This document shows, in pieces, positions 48,801 through 60,267 of a stretch of DNA of 64,000 nucleotides. Position 1 is the first letter of the stretch. Each line of letters opens with the position of its first letter. This DNA is from Opisthocomus hoazin (taxonomy: Eukaryota; Chordata; Aves; Opisthocomiformes; Opisthocomidae), in the NCBI RefSeq assembly GCF_030867145.1, contig NC_134434.1:9114001-9178000 (forward strand), read 5' to 3'. Below the pieces are notes generated by a model, which was not told where the DNA came from, searched no databases, and worked only from the letters and a program-made list of their open reading frames with translations. Position numbers and translations under genes: made by a program.

Positions 48801-51800
48801 GGACACCTCTTTTTATATGGCATACGAAATACTAGTTACACAGCAAAAAAATGAATATTGCTGTGAATTCAATAAGCCAGAGATAACAGCAGTATCAAAA
48901 TACCGGCTTTTGAGTTCAAGTCTTTCCAGATGAAATGATGTATTAATAATTTACATTAAGAAAGAAATTCTAACAATAAGCACAAGAAAAGTTGATTAGT
49001 CTTCCCTGCCTGTTAAGCCCAGAGAAAAAAACATAGTTAATGAATGCAAAGGAACACGTATGAAGCGACATTTGAAACACATTGAAGACAGTAAGTTTTC
49101 ATACAACCCTAACAAAAACCATAGTTCCCATTATCGTACCTAGATGCCAAAGCCAAGATTGTGAAAAGAACAGAGATGGAACTCTTCATGAAAGATCAAC
49201 AATATTCTCTGATGGCAGCTAACGTTAACAAGTTTTAAAATAGATTTAAGTATCATTCTGCAGGCCTCAAAAATGCCTAGTTATTACTGTGGTGTAAACA
49301 CCAAACTGAGATACAGAACAGCTTTGAGGCATGATGCTAGGATATAGGAGGGTTTCTTACGCCTCTCACAGATGCTGACCATCAACATGCCAAACCAGAG
49401 GAACCTGGAATGACAATTCCCAAGTGAAACAACTGCAACAGGCAAGAGGTGTATCTGACTATACAATCCAATTCATCCAAGAAAGAGTACCCACACATAT
49501 GAAGAAATGGGTAGTTTCTCAAAAAAGTTATTTATCTGTTAAATTTATCCAGCCAGCACAGATGCCCACACTCACAATACAGTGTGCATCAGACAATACC
49601 AAGCTACCATTTGACTCGAGGGCACCACAATGATTGGTTACTAATAGATAGGACAAGGTATAATTTGAAATGGTCTATGAACACAAAGCTCCCAGTATTG
49701 AAAGCACAGTATCTTTATTACGGATGTGCCCAATCATGGGGAAAGTGGTGGGGGAAAGAAGAAAAAAAAAAAAGAGAGAAAAGTAAAAACGACTGGTAGA
49801 ATTCAGTGTAAAGAAAAAAGAAACACCACTAAAACATGAACATGTAGACCTAGCACCACAAAAGAGCAACTTACAAGGATATCCTTTACACAAAACCTCA
49901 ATGGGTGTAGACATTTTCTTTTCACTGATACGTTCATATTTCTGCCTCTTTGTTGCTGCTTTCAGTCCCTGCCAGGGGAGGGAGCCCAGGTTAAAATACA
50001 TCAGTACATAGCCCAAGGACTCCAAGTCATCTCTGCGAGATTGCTCTACAACAGTATAAAAAAGTGGACTCATTAGGTTTCATTTTCTACTGGAAAAACA
50101 AAAGACTTTGCAACAAGACTGTCATAAAAACCCTTCGAAAAACAAGAGAGAGCTCAGAGTTACTATGCGCATGACAAACTCACTCAGTACAAGAAAAAGC
50201 CTATTACCCTTGCACTTATTAAAAAATGTGCTAATTCTTGAGAACTACAAACTGACCAAATCCCACCCAATCAAGAGACAAGAGGCCAAGCATGCTGCGC
50301 TGTTGGTGCCAGAAATAGGGACCATCTTCTATGCCTCCATAAAGCAACATCTACTTGCACTAAAATCATGCGCATTGACACTTTTGAAGTTTCTGTTTAT
50401 TGCTTTCCCCAGCTCACCAATTCCAAGATGAGTGTTGATGGATGCATAACGGGCAGTTCCTGTTAAGTTTTTATTTTCACGATATGGAATATGTTGATGA
50501 GTTCGAGCATCTCGATACTTCTTTGCTAACCCAAAGTCTATTATGTAGACAAGATTGCCTTTCTTCCCCAGGCCCATTAAGAAATTATCTGGCTTCACGT
50601 CTCGGTGGATGAAGTTCTTGGAGTGAATATATTCAATTCGGCTAATCTAAATACAGAGAGAAAAAAAAATTGTCAAAGACACGGGGCATACACCTTGTTT
50701 CTTATAAAAACACTAGCAACTCTGTCTTAATGATAAAAGAGGTAAAGAAATTTTTTAGTGTAAAATGCAAGGGCATTGAACAGAACATAATTTAAAAGAC
50801 AGCAGATAAACCTCCTCTCCAGCTCTTTCCTTGCAGCTGTTCTACATTTGTTTCCAAAAACTCCCTTGGGGGAATTTCTTTGTCTTTGAGCAGTGCAACA
50901 ACTCGGTTGCAAACAGCACAGGTCCAGTTCTTAAAAATCAAATTAAGACTTTGTCATCACTTTTGATGCGACACTTTACATTTACAGAAACAGAACCAAT
51001 TTTGAGTCTTTTCTCTACTTACACAGCCTATCCACCTCTAAATTACAGAAATAAAACAAAGTTGCTTATGATCTCTCAAGAAATTTTGATATCCCAACAT
51101 ACTGCAGTATCGAGATCAACAAAGCAGTTTCTTACCATTTGGTCAGCGAGTAATAGGACTGTCTTGAGACTAAATTTCCTTGAACAAAAATTGAAGAGAT
51201 CTTCAAGACTCGGTCCCAACAGCTCCATCACCATTACGTTGTAGTCTCCTTCAGCTCCACACCACTTAATTGTGGGAATGCCCACTAGAAAAAAGGAAAC
51301 TGTTTATTCAGTAGAACAATTTGTTCTATACAGTTCATGCACACAAATCTTCAACGTTCCTAAGATGAATTCTAAGAGGGTCATTACTGTGAATGTTTGC
51401 ATTTACAGTGAAGCTTAGTATTTTATCCTACCTTCAGCCATTCTGAAATGTAAAGTTTGATAATTTCACAGCAGAACCAGTATAAAATTACAGCAAGAGG
51501 TCTAAAAATAGCCTTTTTCCTCTTCCCCAGAAATGTCCCAGTATTTGTGCTTAGCTTGTAACTTGAAAGTATTTATCACTTTTGCTGGATTTGAACCTTA
51601 AGCATTTTACAAGTACTAATACTCATGTAGTCTCCCAGATGGCAATAAGGAGCAAACTGGAAGTCTGAAAATAAAGACAGTGTCAAACCACTAAACAGTA
51701 TTACCGAAGAGGACCTTAGAAATTAACTTCTTGGTTTCAAAGCCTACAAGATCACCGTAAAATATTTCTCTGTTCCATTTACAATGAATTTTCACTCCCG

Positions 51801-54800
51801 CTTCACACTCTTGTCCTTCCAGTTCCATTGTGTTTGCTGTTTGGTGAATCTCTACCAAAGTAGCATTGTTTGAGACGTGTTATACATTCAGCTTGACAAA
51901 GCTAAAATTAGCCTCACTTCATGGAGAAACTCAGGAAAGTTATGTCACACTACACTGTAGAACTGCTCACATGTTTTTAATTAAATCTGTATGTAGGTAG
52001 CCTTATCCAGAATTTCAGATGCCTTTGAGTTAATTTTATGCATTTTGGAAGTGAAATCGTGTAATTCACCCATTTTAAACTCATACCTTACCTTGATATG
52101 CATTATTTCTTCCTGAATCCCCTGCACAGAGAAACCCCTATTTGGGCGAAAACGTAACCTTCTGCCACCTGCCTCTGCAGCATCCATCCTCAGAAAGAAC
52201 CCATCATCATGGCCTTAGTAAGCCCACAAAGGAAGCACTTTACTCTGTGAAGGCTATTCAGGTTACACACAGGTAGCAACTGAATGAGGCAGGAATTAAA
52301 AAGTAACTAAATGCAAATACACACTATCATCCATTTCTAGATGTACGATTACTGTATTTTGCATTTGACATACAGTGTGGAATGTAGTCTTTATGTGAAG
52401 CATAGCCTCATTTAGGAAGAATTCAAGGGACTATGTAAAATATCCCAGAACTGCACGGGAATTCACAGAATTCTAATACATATGAGGGAGATACCCTAGC
52501 AGAGTACCACACGGTGGCTATGAAGTTGCTTCACTCCTGTTCTCTACTACTAATGCTATTTTGTCTTAGAACTCCCACAGCAAGGAAATATTTTTAACTC
52601 AGAAGAAAGAATTCTAATATATATAACAAAAATGAACCTGAATTTACTAAGTTTAGAACTGTGCTACTCTAATAAGCGAGTGAGGTTAAACCCTCCAGAA
52701 CAGCAGTTACCATCTTTTTACCGATGAGAAACAAAAGTCAATCAGTGTACTGCTGGACGGGACCAAACTTTGTTCCACATTGCTTGAGGTTTTCACATTT
52801 TAATATTCTGGGACCATGAGCAACATTGGAGGATTAGTGGTTATCATGCAGTTTGGCAGCCATGCACATGGAACTGCTATTCTACATAGCTCGCAGAAGA
52901 ACTGAGGTACTACTTTTCACCTATGCTGCCACCTTTCCCACCTTCTCCTTATATGTTGAAAGGGATCTTAAGCATTAAATATTTCCAGGTGGCGGATACA
53001 TCAAAGACATAAACCCAGTTAAATCCCTGAAGAAGGAAAATAATTTGCTTGCCTCCACCCTGCATCATTTTGTAGATTTTACTCTCAATGTGGAGCTGAG
53101 GATGTTTGGTTTTCACACATTCCAACTTAATTGCAACCTCCTCTCCGGCAGCAATATCAGTTCCTAAAACGAGAAGAATTAAGAACATTGCTCAAAGTAT
53201 TGTTTAAGATGCATTGCCTTCGTCAAGACTGAAACAAAACAAATACTGACAAACTGCTTCTCAATGACAAACATCCAGACATTAACTACTTTCAGCCACG
53301 ACTACCTAAAAATTCTTCTGAAGTCTTACAGATTCTCTCTAACGGACTAGCAGTTTAAGAGACAACTATTAGACACTGTAGCACAGGAATTTGAAACTGC
53401 TGCTATCCCATTAAAAAAACACAAAACAAAGCAAAAAAAACAAAACAAAAAACCCAGTGCATCTTCTGAGGGGTGTCTTTCCAATTCCAGTTTGTGGTGG
53501 AAGTGCTCAGAATGAATGTTTACAGGTGTGTCAAGCATCCCTGCCAACCTAAGAAATGCTAGGAATTCAGATCACCTCCTCTTATGCCTTGGAAACAGAA
53601 ACTACCACTTCCCTAAATATCAACATACTCCAGATGTATTCCAATACCTTATGATTTTATCCAGTTAGGAGGTAGATTATCTAGAATCAAGAATGTGTTC
53701 TCTCAAAAAATTTTTACAAAAATCGCATTCAATTCTTGTTTCAGGAATCAAGTGACTGACAAAATGGCTTACCTGTTCACTTCTAAAGTTTAAACTGATG
53801 TAGGGAAAAACTGACTTTCTTAAAAAGAAACACTGAGTCAAGAAAATACATACTCTCACAGCCATGCAACTTAGGAACAGGACACAGGAATTGGCAAAAG
53901 CAGATGTGTGACATTTTTTAGATATCGCCCAGTCTCTTTAGTTTCAGAATTTGGCTTTCTCTTTTCACCATTACCTCATGGTTTAGCATTATGCGAAGTA
54001 CATCACCTGCTGTTTGTTCCAATCCCCACTCTTAAATGCTTAACTTGAGGTCTGCTAGTTTTTGTTTGGAAAGAAAGAGTAAACAATCATTTTTGCACTC
54101 ACTTTCTCCATGACATTCAGGATTTCACAGACTTCTACCCTACCTCACTTTCCCTTAACTCTTTTCAGAGTTCAGTAACTCTTGTCATTCTCTGTATAGA
54201 AGTCCTTTGTAACTACCCCTAATGACTCCCAATTTCACTTACCCATACCTTTTCCAGTTATTTTCCATAATGCCCTTTTCAAAAGTCACATAAAGCAATT
54301 AAGAAAGAGATGTGCAATTGTAATTTTTTTTCTGCTTACCTATTATTTTTCCCCATATGCTTTGACTATTACAGAGTACTAAGCTAACATATTCACCTGC
54401 AAAGCCCCTCCCACTGTAAAGGAAGACCAGGTTCAGGACTACCTAAGGAACCTGAACACACATAAGTCTACAGGACCTGATGAGATGCATCCCAGAGTCC
54501 TGAGGCAATCGGCTGATGTCACTGCCAAGCCACTCTCCATGATATTTGAAAGGTCATACCAGTCAGGCACAGTCCCTGGTGACTGGACGAAGGGAAACAT
54601 TGTGCCCATTTTCAAAAAGGGTAGGAAGGAGGACCCTTCGGGAAATACCGAACTATCAGCCCCACCTCTGTGCCTGGTAAGATCATGGAAAAGAACCTCC
54701 TAGAAGCTATGCTAAGGCACATGGAAGACAGGGAGATGATTCGAGACAGCCAGCATGGCTTCACCAAGGGCAAGTCCTGCCTGACCAACCTTTCTATGAT

Positions 54801-57800
54801 GGTGTGACTAGATCAGTGGACAAGGGAAGAGCTACGGATGTGATCTATCTGGACTTCTGTAAAGCCTTCGACACAGTCCCTCACAATATCCTTCTCTCTA
54901 AATTAGAGAAATATGGATTTGATGGGTGGACTGTTCAGTGGCTAAGGACTTTGTTGGAAGGTCGCACCCAGAGGGTAGTGATCAAGGGCTCTATGTCCAA
55001 ATGGATGCTGGTGACAAGTGATGTCCCTCAGGGGTCTGTACTGGGATTGTTGCTGTTTAACATTTTCATCAATGACTTAGCGAGATCGAGTGTACCCTCA
55101 GCCAGTTTGCAGACGACATCAAGCTGAGTGGTGCAGCTGACACATCAGGACAGGATGTCATCCAGAGGGACCTGGACATGCTTGAGAAGTGGGCCTGTGT
55201 GAACCTCATGAGGTTCAACAAGGCCAAGTGCAAGGTCCTGCATCTGGGTTGGGGCAACCCCCACTATCAATACAGGCTGGGGGATGAAGGGATTGAGAGC
55301 AGCCCTGCCGAGAAGGACGTGGGAGTACTGGTGGATGAAAAGCTCGACATGAGCCACAAATGTGTGGTTGCAGCCCAGAAGGCCAACCGTATCCCGGGCT
55401 GCATCAAGAGAAGCATGGCCAGCAGGTCAAGGGAGGTGATTCTGCCCCTCTACTCCGCTCTAGGGAGATCCCACTGGAGCCCCAGTAAGAGAAGGAAATG
55501 GAGCTGTTGGAGAGGGTCCAGAGGAAGGCCACAAAAATTATCAGAGTGCTGGAGCACATCTTCTATGAGGAAAGGCTGAGAGAGTTGGGGCTGTTCAGCC
55601 TGGACAAGAGAAGGCTGCGGGGAGACCTTACAGCAGCCTTTCAGTACCTGAAGGGGGCCTATAGGAAAAATGCTGAAAATATTTTCAGCAGGGCTTCTTG
55701 CGACAGGACAAGGAGTAATGGCTTTAAACTATAGGAGGGTAGGTTTAGTCTGGATATAAGGAAGAAATTATTTACCATAAGGGTGGTGAAACACTGGCAC
55801 AGGTTGCCCAGAGAGGTAGTGGAGGCCCCATCCCTGGAAACATTCAAGACCAGGTTGGACGGCACTCTGAGCAACCTGATCTGGTTGAAGTTACCCCTGC
55901 TCACTGCAGAGGGGTTGGACTAGATGACCTCTAAAGGTCCCTCTCAACCCAAAGCATTCTACGATTCTAACTATCAGAACTGCAAAATCTTGTTCCTGAG
56001 ATTAAGGAGCTACGTTAGTGCTTTATAGCCTTTTGTATATAAACTCAGGCTAACCAAGGCTAATAAAAGACAGGCTAACACTCCACACCTCAAAACAGGC
56101 ATGACTTCACTCTGCAAGGGACTGAAGGTGCATGGAATTATCTATGAGTTCACGCAAGACTATGCTTTTTTTTTTTTCAGGTTAATAAAATGTCTTTTTG
56201 TGTGTGCACACATAAGTATTAAGGTGGTGTTGGTGGTACAGTGAGTTGTTCTGAGTGAGCTCCAGAGTCTGTTAGGCATTTCACAATACACCTTAAGATA
56301 ACAAACAATCTGAAGCTCACTCTAGGTACAACTGGCATAGTAAGTGGCAGGATCCCTGACTGCTACTTTGGTCACAGCACAGTAGCAGCAACTGGAAACT
56401 CTTCAATCTGTAATGTAAGATTTCCAGATTTTATGAATATGTTATTTTGGTGGACCTTAAATGAGTTACGATACACATCAATCGAGAAATGTGAAAGGAC
56501 AGATCAACAATACAAGCAGGAAGGCTTTATCTTCTGACCTAATACTGACCTCCCCATCTCAAACAAATAAAACTCTTGATTTTGAATCACAGAACTCTGG
56601 AACTTTCTTGCTTATCCCTACATTCACTACCTGTTCTCCACAATCTCACGGTAGCCAAGATCAGGGAAAGCGTGGACTGAAGACACTATTATCTGGTGGG
56701 CAATCAGCAATGGATGCAGTTGTTCTGGGGTTTTGGTTTGTTTGTTTTTTAACTTTTCCGATCAAAAACAGACACAAATTGCTGTCCGAGTATACTAACA
56801 GACATTTCTCTTTATAGGCAGCTGCAGACTTCTGTGTTTGATTTGGGCAAAAACTTCACAGGAGGATCAAGACCTGTATTATCAGTATCAAGTTCCGCTC
56901 AACACAATATTAAATTGTTACTTGACGAACCCCAGTCTCAACCTAGTAGGTCATTTCTTAGGATAACTGCTCTTCCCAATAAGTCTTTATCACCTGAAAT
57001 AAGCAAGATCCTTAGCCTGAACTCAGATTCTGTATAACCCCTCTCCTTCAAGACAAGAAACTTTGTATTATAGACTAATGAAATTAAAACATTTGAGTCC
57101 AGCAAAACTGATGAGAGGGGGACAAAAAACCAAATCATTCTTCCAAGCAATCCAGTGCTTGACCCCAGTGAAGGACTTCTGACCTCACCTAAACCCTGGG
57201 AAAAAAATTCTAAAATAACTCCGTAACCACCAAAAGCTTAGGTTCCTTTAAGGAAAACATAATACTCGAGAAGCAGCAAGAAGCAGTATTATAAGAAAAA
57301 TCAATAATTAAAAACTAGTAACAAGCAGTCTAATGACAAGTCACCATCTGTAAGTAAAAAAGAAAGTCTGGAGTTGTGAAAGTATTTTCTTTTGAACCGC
57401 AAAATTCCAGTGTACTTGGAACTGCAAAATCCTCTACCACCAGGAAAGCTTTGGAAATTATTTTAATTAGTTTACAATCCAAAACTCATTCTTAAGAAAA
57501 CAATATACGTCATGCAAAAATCATGAGAATACAGTGACTGCAATGCCTTTGTGATTCATATCTATTTGACCTCATGGACTGAGCAACAAAACAAATGCTT
57601 ACTCTGATTCCCCAGCCCCTTGTCCATCTTTGATACTATACAGAATATCTGGGAACCCATTTCTTTCATATTTTCCTCTGGAGGGTAACTTCAAAAGATG
57701 CAGGTACACTAAATTCCTAAGTTTTATTTTCTTTAAGTTGTCCGCACTTCTTTATTTACAATAGTATGTTGCATTTCAAAATCCTGTCCCACAGATCCTG

Positions 57801-60169
57801 CCATTCTAAGCAAGCAAAGCTGGGGTCATTCCAAATTCCAGAAGACATATTTTGAGGTATGAGGGAGAACAGGAAAGAATATGAGAGAACTATGATAATG
57901 AGAACAAGTCATTGGCTCCATATTCCAAAGAACTGACTGCAAGAAAGAAATAAAGAAGGTACCTCCCCTTTACTCTGGAAATGCCTTCAGCACCCTTGTA
58001 GATGTATTAAAAAAAACAACACAAAAACAAACAAACAAAAAAAACCACATGGGGACTGGAAACATGCAAAAATAATAAATTCTTCCTTTTCAAAGCATAA
58101 AATCAAGCTGGAAATCTACATTGAGGTAATCAATGAATTCACTAAGAGATATCAGAAAGTACAACTTCTGAAATAATTTGAAGAGTTATTTTAAGTCCCT
58201 TACGTACTACTGTGCAGCCTGAACAACAAAGTAGAAACTTCTCTTCAAAAAACAAAAACCATTTCATTATCACACAAAGCACAGATTTTGAATGCCTCTG
58301 TTTTACCAGATAATGGTAGGCAAATCAAATGGGCCTCTACAAAAGGCTTCAGTTCTTGAGACACAGTAATTTCCCCCGGAAAACGAAACCCATGCCACTA
58401 GCTGGATCTTCCAGTCATATAATTCTCTGTTAGTTACTGCCTCAAGTGTGACACTTGCAGCTAGCCCTACAAGTAAATCCATGCTGGCTACTTAGAAACA
58501 AAAAACAGAGGTCAAATACTGAGGATGAGGAATTCATATGCAAAATGCAGCGCAGCTGCAGTACTAATATACAGAGAACTATTATTTCCTGTGCAACTTA
58601 ACTGGTGTGGGCCGTATGCGTAAAGATAAAAGTGATGAATAAAAAAATGTTTATTTTACTTGCACTTTAAATTTATACCATAATATAATTTACCTGAGCA
58701 GTAGTCAAATGCTAAAGCGGGTGTTTCTTAAATCACCTCCAATATTAACTGCTGTCTTAATCTCCACCCAAAATCCCAAAGGTAGCGAATGAGGATTTTT
58801 GCACAAGCATTACCACCATCTTTCTCACAACAGTCTTCAATCTTCTATGCAAATGTTGCAGAGAGAAAGAATCATGTCTCTAGACAACCACGTGCCTTTA
58901 ACTAGAAGCACGGATTTTTCATCAGGCATGTGATCTATATTACAGATTATCAGTATTTCATTATCTGCAAACAAGTAGCTTTAGCTAATTATTTTCAAAT
59001 GCCTGCTGTGTGCTGCAACATGAAGCACTGCTGTCTAGGAAGCAAAAACACCTTTCATACTGCATACACTGCCAAACATACCACATACATTAGCCAGTGA
59101 CGTTTGTACCCTCCAGATGTATGCAGTTAACATACCTTAGCCCCTGCAAGTTCCACCTCCCCCCACTTTTTTACTTGCTTTTCTAAGTTACCACAATTTT
59201 CAAATGCAGACTACTCATTTCTGTGTGGCAGGATGTAAAATTTATACCTCTGGATTTAACCCATTCCTTATGGTTTGAGAGTTTGTAAAATACTTGCTTT
59301 CAAAATCCGTGGTACCCACCACTTCTTGTCATCATCCAAGCAGTGAGCCGTTATGATAAGAGCGCTACATAAACGGACAGGCAAAAACAACGCCAATCCT
59401 GCAAACTTTACAATTGCACAGAAATCACGGTAGCAGAATAATATACACGCAACAAGGCATTAGGGCAACATTAAAGCAACAGGATAGCCAATCTAAGATG
59501 ATTCTTTGAAGGATTTGAGGGCTTTTTTAACTGCAACCTTATGATCTGCAGTTGTGCATTTTTTTTTTTTTTTAAGGCCTCGCAGGAGAAACAAACCTCC
59601 CTGTGACAGCGATTTTTCGTAGTCTACTGCAGTGATAGTTAACCTTGACACACGTTTCTTTCCCAAAACACTTTTCTGAATGTGGTGGGTTTTTTTGTTT
59701 TCAAGTGAGGAAATTTATACCCTTATCCCCATTTTACAGATGAGAAGATTAACGCTGACCAAGGTCACAAGACAACAGCGGGAAGTGGCAGCTAAATAAG
59801 CCAGAATTCCCGATTTCCGCACTGCCCAAATTAGGACACGATGTCAACGAAATATTAAATCGCTGTTGCTGTGCCCCACCAATGTACTTCATATCAAAGG
59901 AGATTTATTAGACAGCAGCACAGGCTGAGCTCCAGCCGGGGTGAAATGAGGTCCCGGGGGTTGCCCCCGGCCCAGCCTCGCCGGGGGCTGGGAGTGGGCA
60001 CGGCAGCGAGCAGCGCGCACCCCGGCCCGGCCCCCGACGTTCTCCACAGAGCCACAGACCCCCAAGTACGTCCCCACGAGCCACCCTCCTTACCCAGGTA
60101 GATGTCCCCGAAGGAGCCACTCCCGATCTTCCGGCCCAGCCGGTACCGGTTTCCAACCCTCAGCTCCAT
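39838..60169 (-). CDS. CSNK1D: CSNK1D, casein kinase 1 delta
   Basis: Ser/Thr kinase that phosphorylates PER proteins (circadian clock) and acts in Wnt signalling, trafficking and at the centrosome. Common coding exons: 60094-60169, 53053-53163, 51136-51284, 50418-50646, 49875-50045, 48124-48272, 47475-47646 and 46973-47112 (1197 bases, 399 residues). The last exon is either 41757-41789 (409-residue form) or 39838-39888 (415-residue form), the lengths of the human delta-2 and delta-1 isoforms. Kinase landmarks: Gly loop [11 protein letters not shown] (16-26), Lys38, HRDVKPDN (126-133), DFG (149-151) and TKRQKYERI within exon 5. Thr44 and Arg178 (the clock-mutation positions in CK1) are wild type. 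The C-terminal tail [18 protein letters not shown] favours CK1 delta, and the downstream exons settle it against epsilon. All splice sites are GT-AG except a GC donor after exon 2. No lesions. Confidence 0.97.
39889..41756 (-). other. CSNK1D intron / 3' untranslated region of short form
   Basis: This segment is intron for the 415-residue transcript and 3' untranslated sequence, at least in part, for the 409-residue transcript. It has A-rich tracts near 40228-40262 and no other feature. Confidence 0.7.
41757..41789 (-). CDS. CSNK1D: CSNK1D alternative last exon, [10 protein letters not shown] (delta-2 type)
   Basis: After acceptor CCCTACCTCAG the minus strand reads [10 protein letters not shown] then TAG at 41759-41757. 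This is identical to the end of the 409-residue isoform of human CSNK1D. The exon is too short for an ORF search but is certain by match and phase. Its untranslated part runs to lower coordinates. Confidence 0.95.
   Translation of the reverse strand, partial: NSIPFEHHGK
42304..42330 (+). repeat. Poly(G) homopolymer, 27 bases
   Basis: An uninterrupted run of 27 G on the plus strand, and therefore C in CSNK1D pre-mRNA. Runs this long can form G-quadruplexes and are a common source of polymerase slippage and read error, so the exact length is uncertain. Confidence 0.9.
45185..45450 (-). mobile_element. Old CR1 LINE 3' fragment
   Basis: The plus strand follows the general CR1 3'-region pattern in reverse complement: GCAGGCTGCTCAGGACAATG (45267-45286), then CAGCCTGTTGCAGCCCTTGC, then AAATGTTTTTTCTCACGTCT and TTTGTGCCCA. 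It is highly diverged and truncated, within the CSNK1D last intron. Confidence 0.72.
46973..47112 (-). CDS. CSNK1D: CSNK1D exon 8 (last common exon)
   Basis: 140 bases, acceptor TTTTTCTCACAG and donor CGCAG|GTAGAG, residues 353-399: [20 protein letters not shown] onward to [11 protein letters not shown]. It ends in phase 0, so either terminal exon can follow. Confidence 0.97.
47475..47646 (-). CDS. CSNK1D: CSNK1D exon 7 (tail)
   Basis: 172 bases, acceptor ACCCGTAG and donor GCTG|GTAAGT, residues 296-352. It starts [20 protein letters not shown], an Arg/Glu-rich stretch, then the Pro/Thr-rich segment [12 protein letters not shown]. This is the first part of the autoinhibitory, autophosphorylated tail. 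The wording [16 protein letters not shown] matches CK1 delta, not epsilon. Confidence 0.96.
48124..48272 (-). CDS. CSNK1D: CSNK1D exon 6
   Basis: 149 bases, acceptor TTCTATTACAG and donor ATTC|GTGAGT, residues 246-295, [20 protein letters not shown] through FDWNMLKF, the end of the kinase domain. Confidence 0.97.
48273..49874 (-). other. CSNK1D intron 5
   Basis: A GT-AG intron of about 1.6 kb. It contains a G8 run followed by TG repeats at about 48551-48569. No exon or mobile element is seen. Confidence 0.7.
49875..50045 (-). CDS. CSNK1D: CSNK1D exon 5
   Basis: 171 bases, acceptor ACTGTTGTAG and donor CCTT|GTAAGT, residues 189-245 ([20 protein letters not shown] onward). It contains the basic segment [16 protein letters not shown], a nuclear-localisation-like region in CK1 kinases. 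Confidence 0.97.
50418..50646 (-). CDS. CSNK1D: CSNK1D exon 4 (catalytic loop)
   Basis: 229 bases, acceptor TGTATTTAG and donor ATTG|GTGAGC, residues 113-188. It holds HRDVKPDN with catalytic Asp128, DFGLAKKY with Asp149, and Arg178 in TARYAS. Confidence 0.97.
50647..51135 (-). other. CSNK1D intron 3
   Basis: A short GT-AG intron of 489 bases with nothing recognisable inside. Confidence 0.75.
51136..51284 (-). CDS. CSNK1D: CSNK1D exon 3
   Basis: 149 bases, acceptor TTTTTTCTAG and donor AATG|GTAAGA, residues 63-112: [20 protein letters not shown] onward to LLLADQM. It contains the hinge MELLG and the start of the C-lobe. Confidence 0.96.
51285..53052 (-). other. CSNK1D intron 2, GC-AG type
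   Basis: The intron starts GCAAGC and ends TTTTCTAG. It contains the unassigned ORF described separately and no recognised repeat. Confidence 0.85.
51981..52187 (-). CDS. Unassigned exon-like ORF in CSNK1D intron 2
   Basis: A 68-codon frame beginning [20 protein letters not shown] on the same strand as CSNK1D. I do not recognise the family. The first 32 codons end at CAAG followed by two overlapping donors, GTAAG and GTATGA (donor bases at 52091-52090 and 52086-52085). Read-through adds a helical, Lys-rich part ([20 protein letters not shown]) and stops in TAA. Codon use and amino-acid make-up look protein-like, but the length is also compatible with chance. It would be out of phase with CSNK1D exon 3, so it is not a simple alternative first exon of the kinase. 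Confidence 0.25.
   Translation of the reverse strand: MDAAEAGGRRLRFRPNRGFSVQGIQEEIMHIKVRYEFKMGELHDFTSKMHKINSKASEILDKATYIQI
53053..53163 (-). CDS. CSNK1D: CSNK1D exon 2, followed by GC donor
   Basis: 111 bases after acceptor CGTTTTAG, residues 26-62 ([20 protein letters not shown] onward), including catalytic Lys38 and Thr44. The exon ends GGTGGAG and the intron begins GCAAGC, so the donor is GC. A GT six bases upstream (CAGG|GTGGAG) would keep frame but remove two Gly residues that the family conserves. Confidence 0.95.
53164..60093 (-). other. CSNK1D intron 1
   Basis: A GT-AG intron of 6.9 kb. It holds the long CR1 copy and A/C-rich simple stretches at about 53411-53453 and 58008-58046 (CAAA-type). 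The rest is AT-rich with no exon seen. Confidence 0.75.
54415..55970 (+). mobile_element. CR1 LINE with reverse-transcriptase remnants, plus orientation
   Basis: The longest mobile element here, about 1.55 kb, inserted antisense to CSNK1D in intron 1. Fragments of the reverse transcriptase are readable in changing frames: [40 protein letters not shown] with the first catalytic Asp, [19 protein letters not shown], the FADD box at 55106-55117, and the C-terminal [20 protein letters not shown]. It ends with the short 3' region finishing TTCTACGATTCTAA at 55957-55970. Several frameshifts and stops make it inactive. The 5' end is truncated before the endonuclease domain. Confidence 0.93.
60094..60169 (-). 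CDS. CSNK1D: CSNK1D exon 1 (coding part)
   Basis: Residues 1-25 plus one base: [20 protein letters not shown] onward. The start ATG at 60169 is preceded by GCCGCC, an excellent initiation context. Donor CTGG|GTAAGG. It lies in the CpG island, with no upstream in-frame ATG in the adjacent open frame. Confidence 0.96.
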
Positions 60170-60240
60170 GGCGGCAGCTCGGTTCCTCCGAGACCGGGTT
60201 CTGTTGTTCTGCCCGCCCTGCCGGCTCGCGCTCTGCTGCC

Positions 60241-60267
60241 TCACAGCCCTGGGGTTCCTGATGCCAT
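60241..60267 (-). promoter_or_regulatory. Upstream ORF in CSNK1D 5' leader
   Basis: An ATG at 60267-60265 opens an 8-codon frame (MASGTPGL) that stops at TGA 60243-60241, 71 bases before the CSNK1D start codon. If the transcript starts above 60267 this would be a short upstream ORF that could tune translation. The start site is not known. Confidence 0.4.

Noticed and set aside
59894-60244. N-terminal extension of CSNK1D starting near 60244
   Set aside because: The upstream codon is GTG, not ATG. The conserved kinase starts at MELRVGNRY (60169) in an ideal context.
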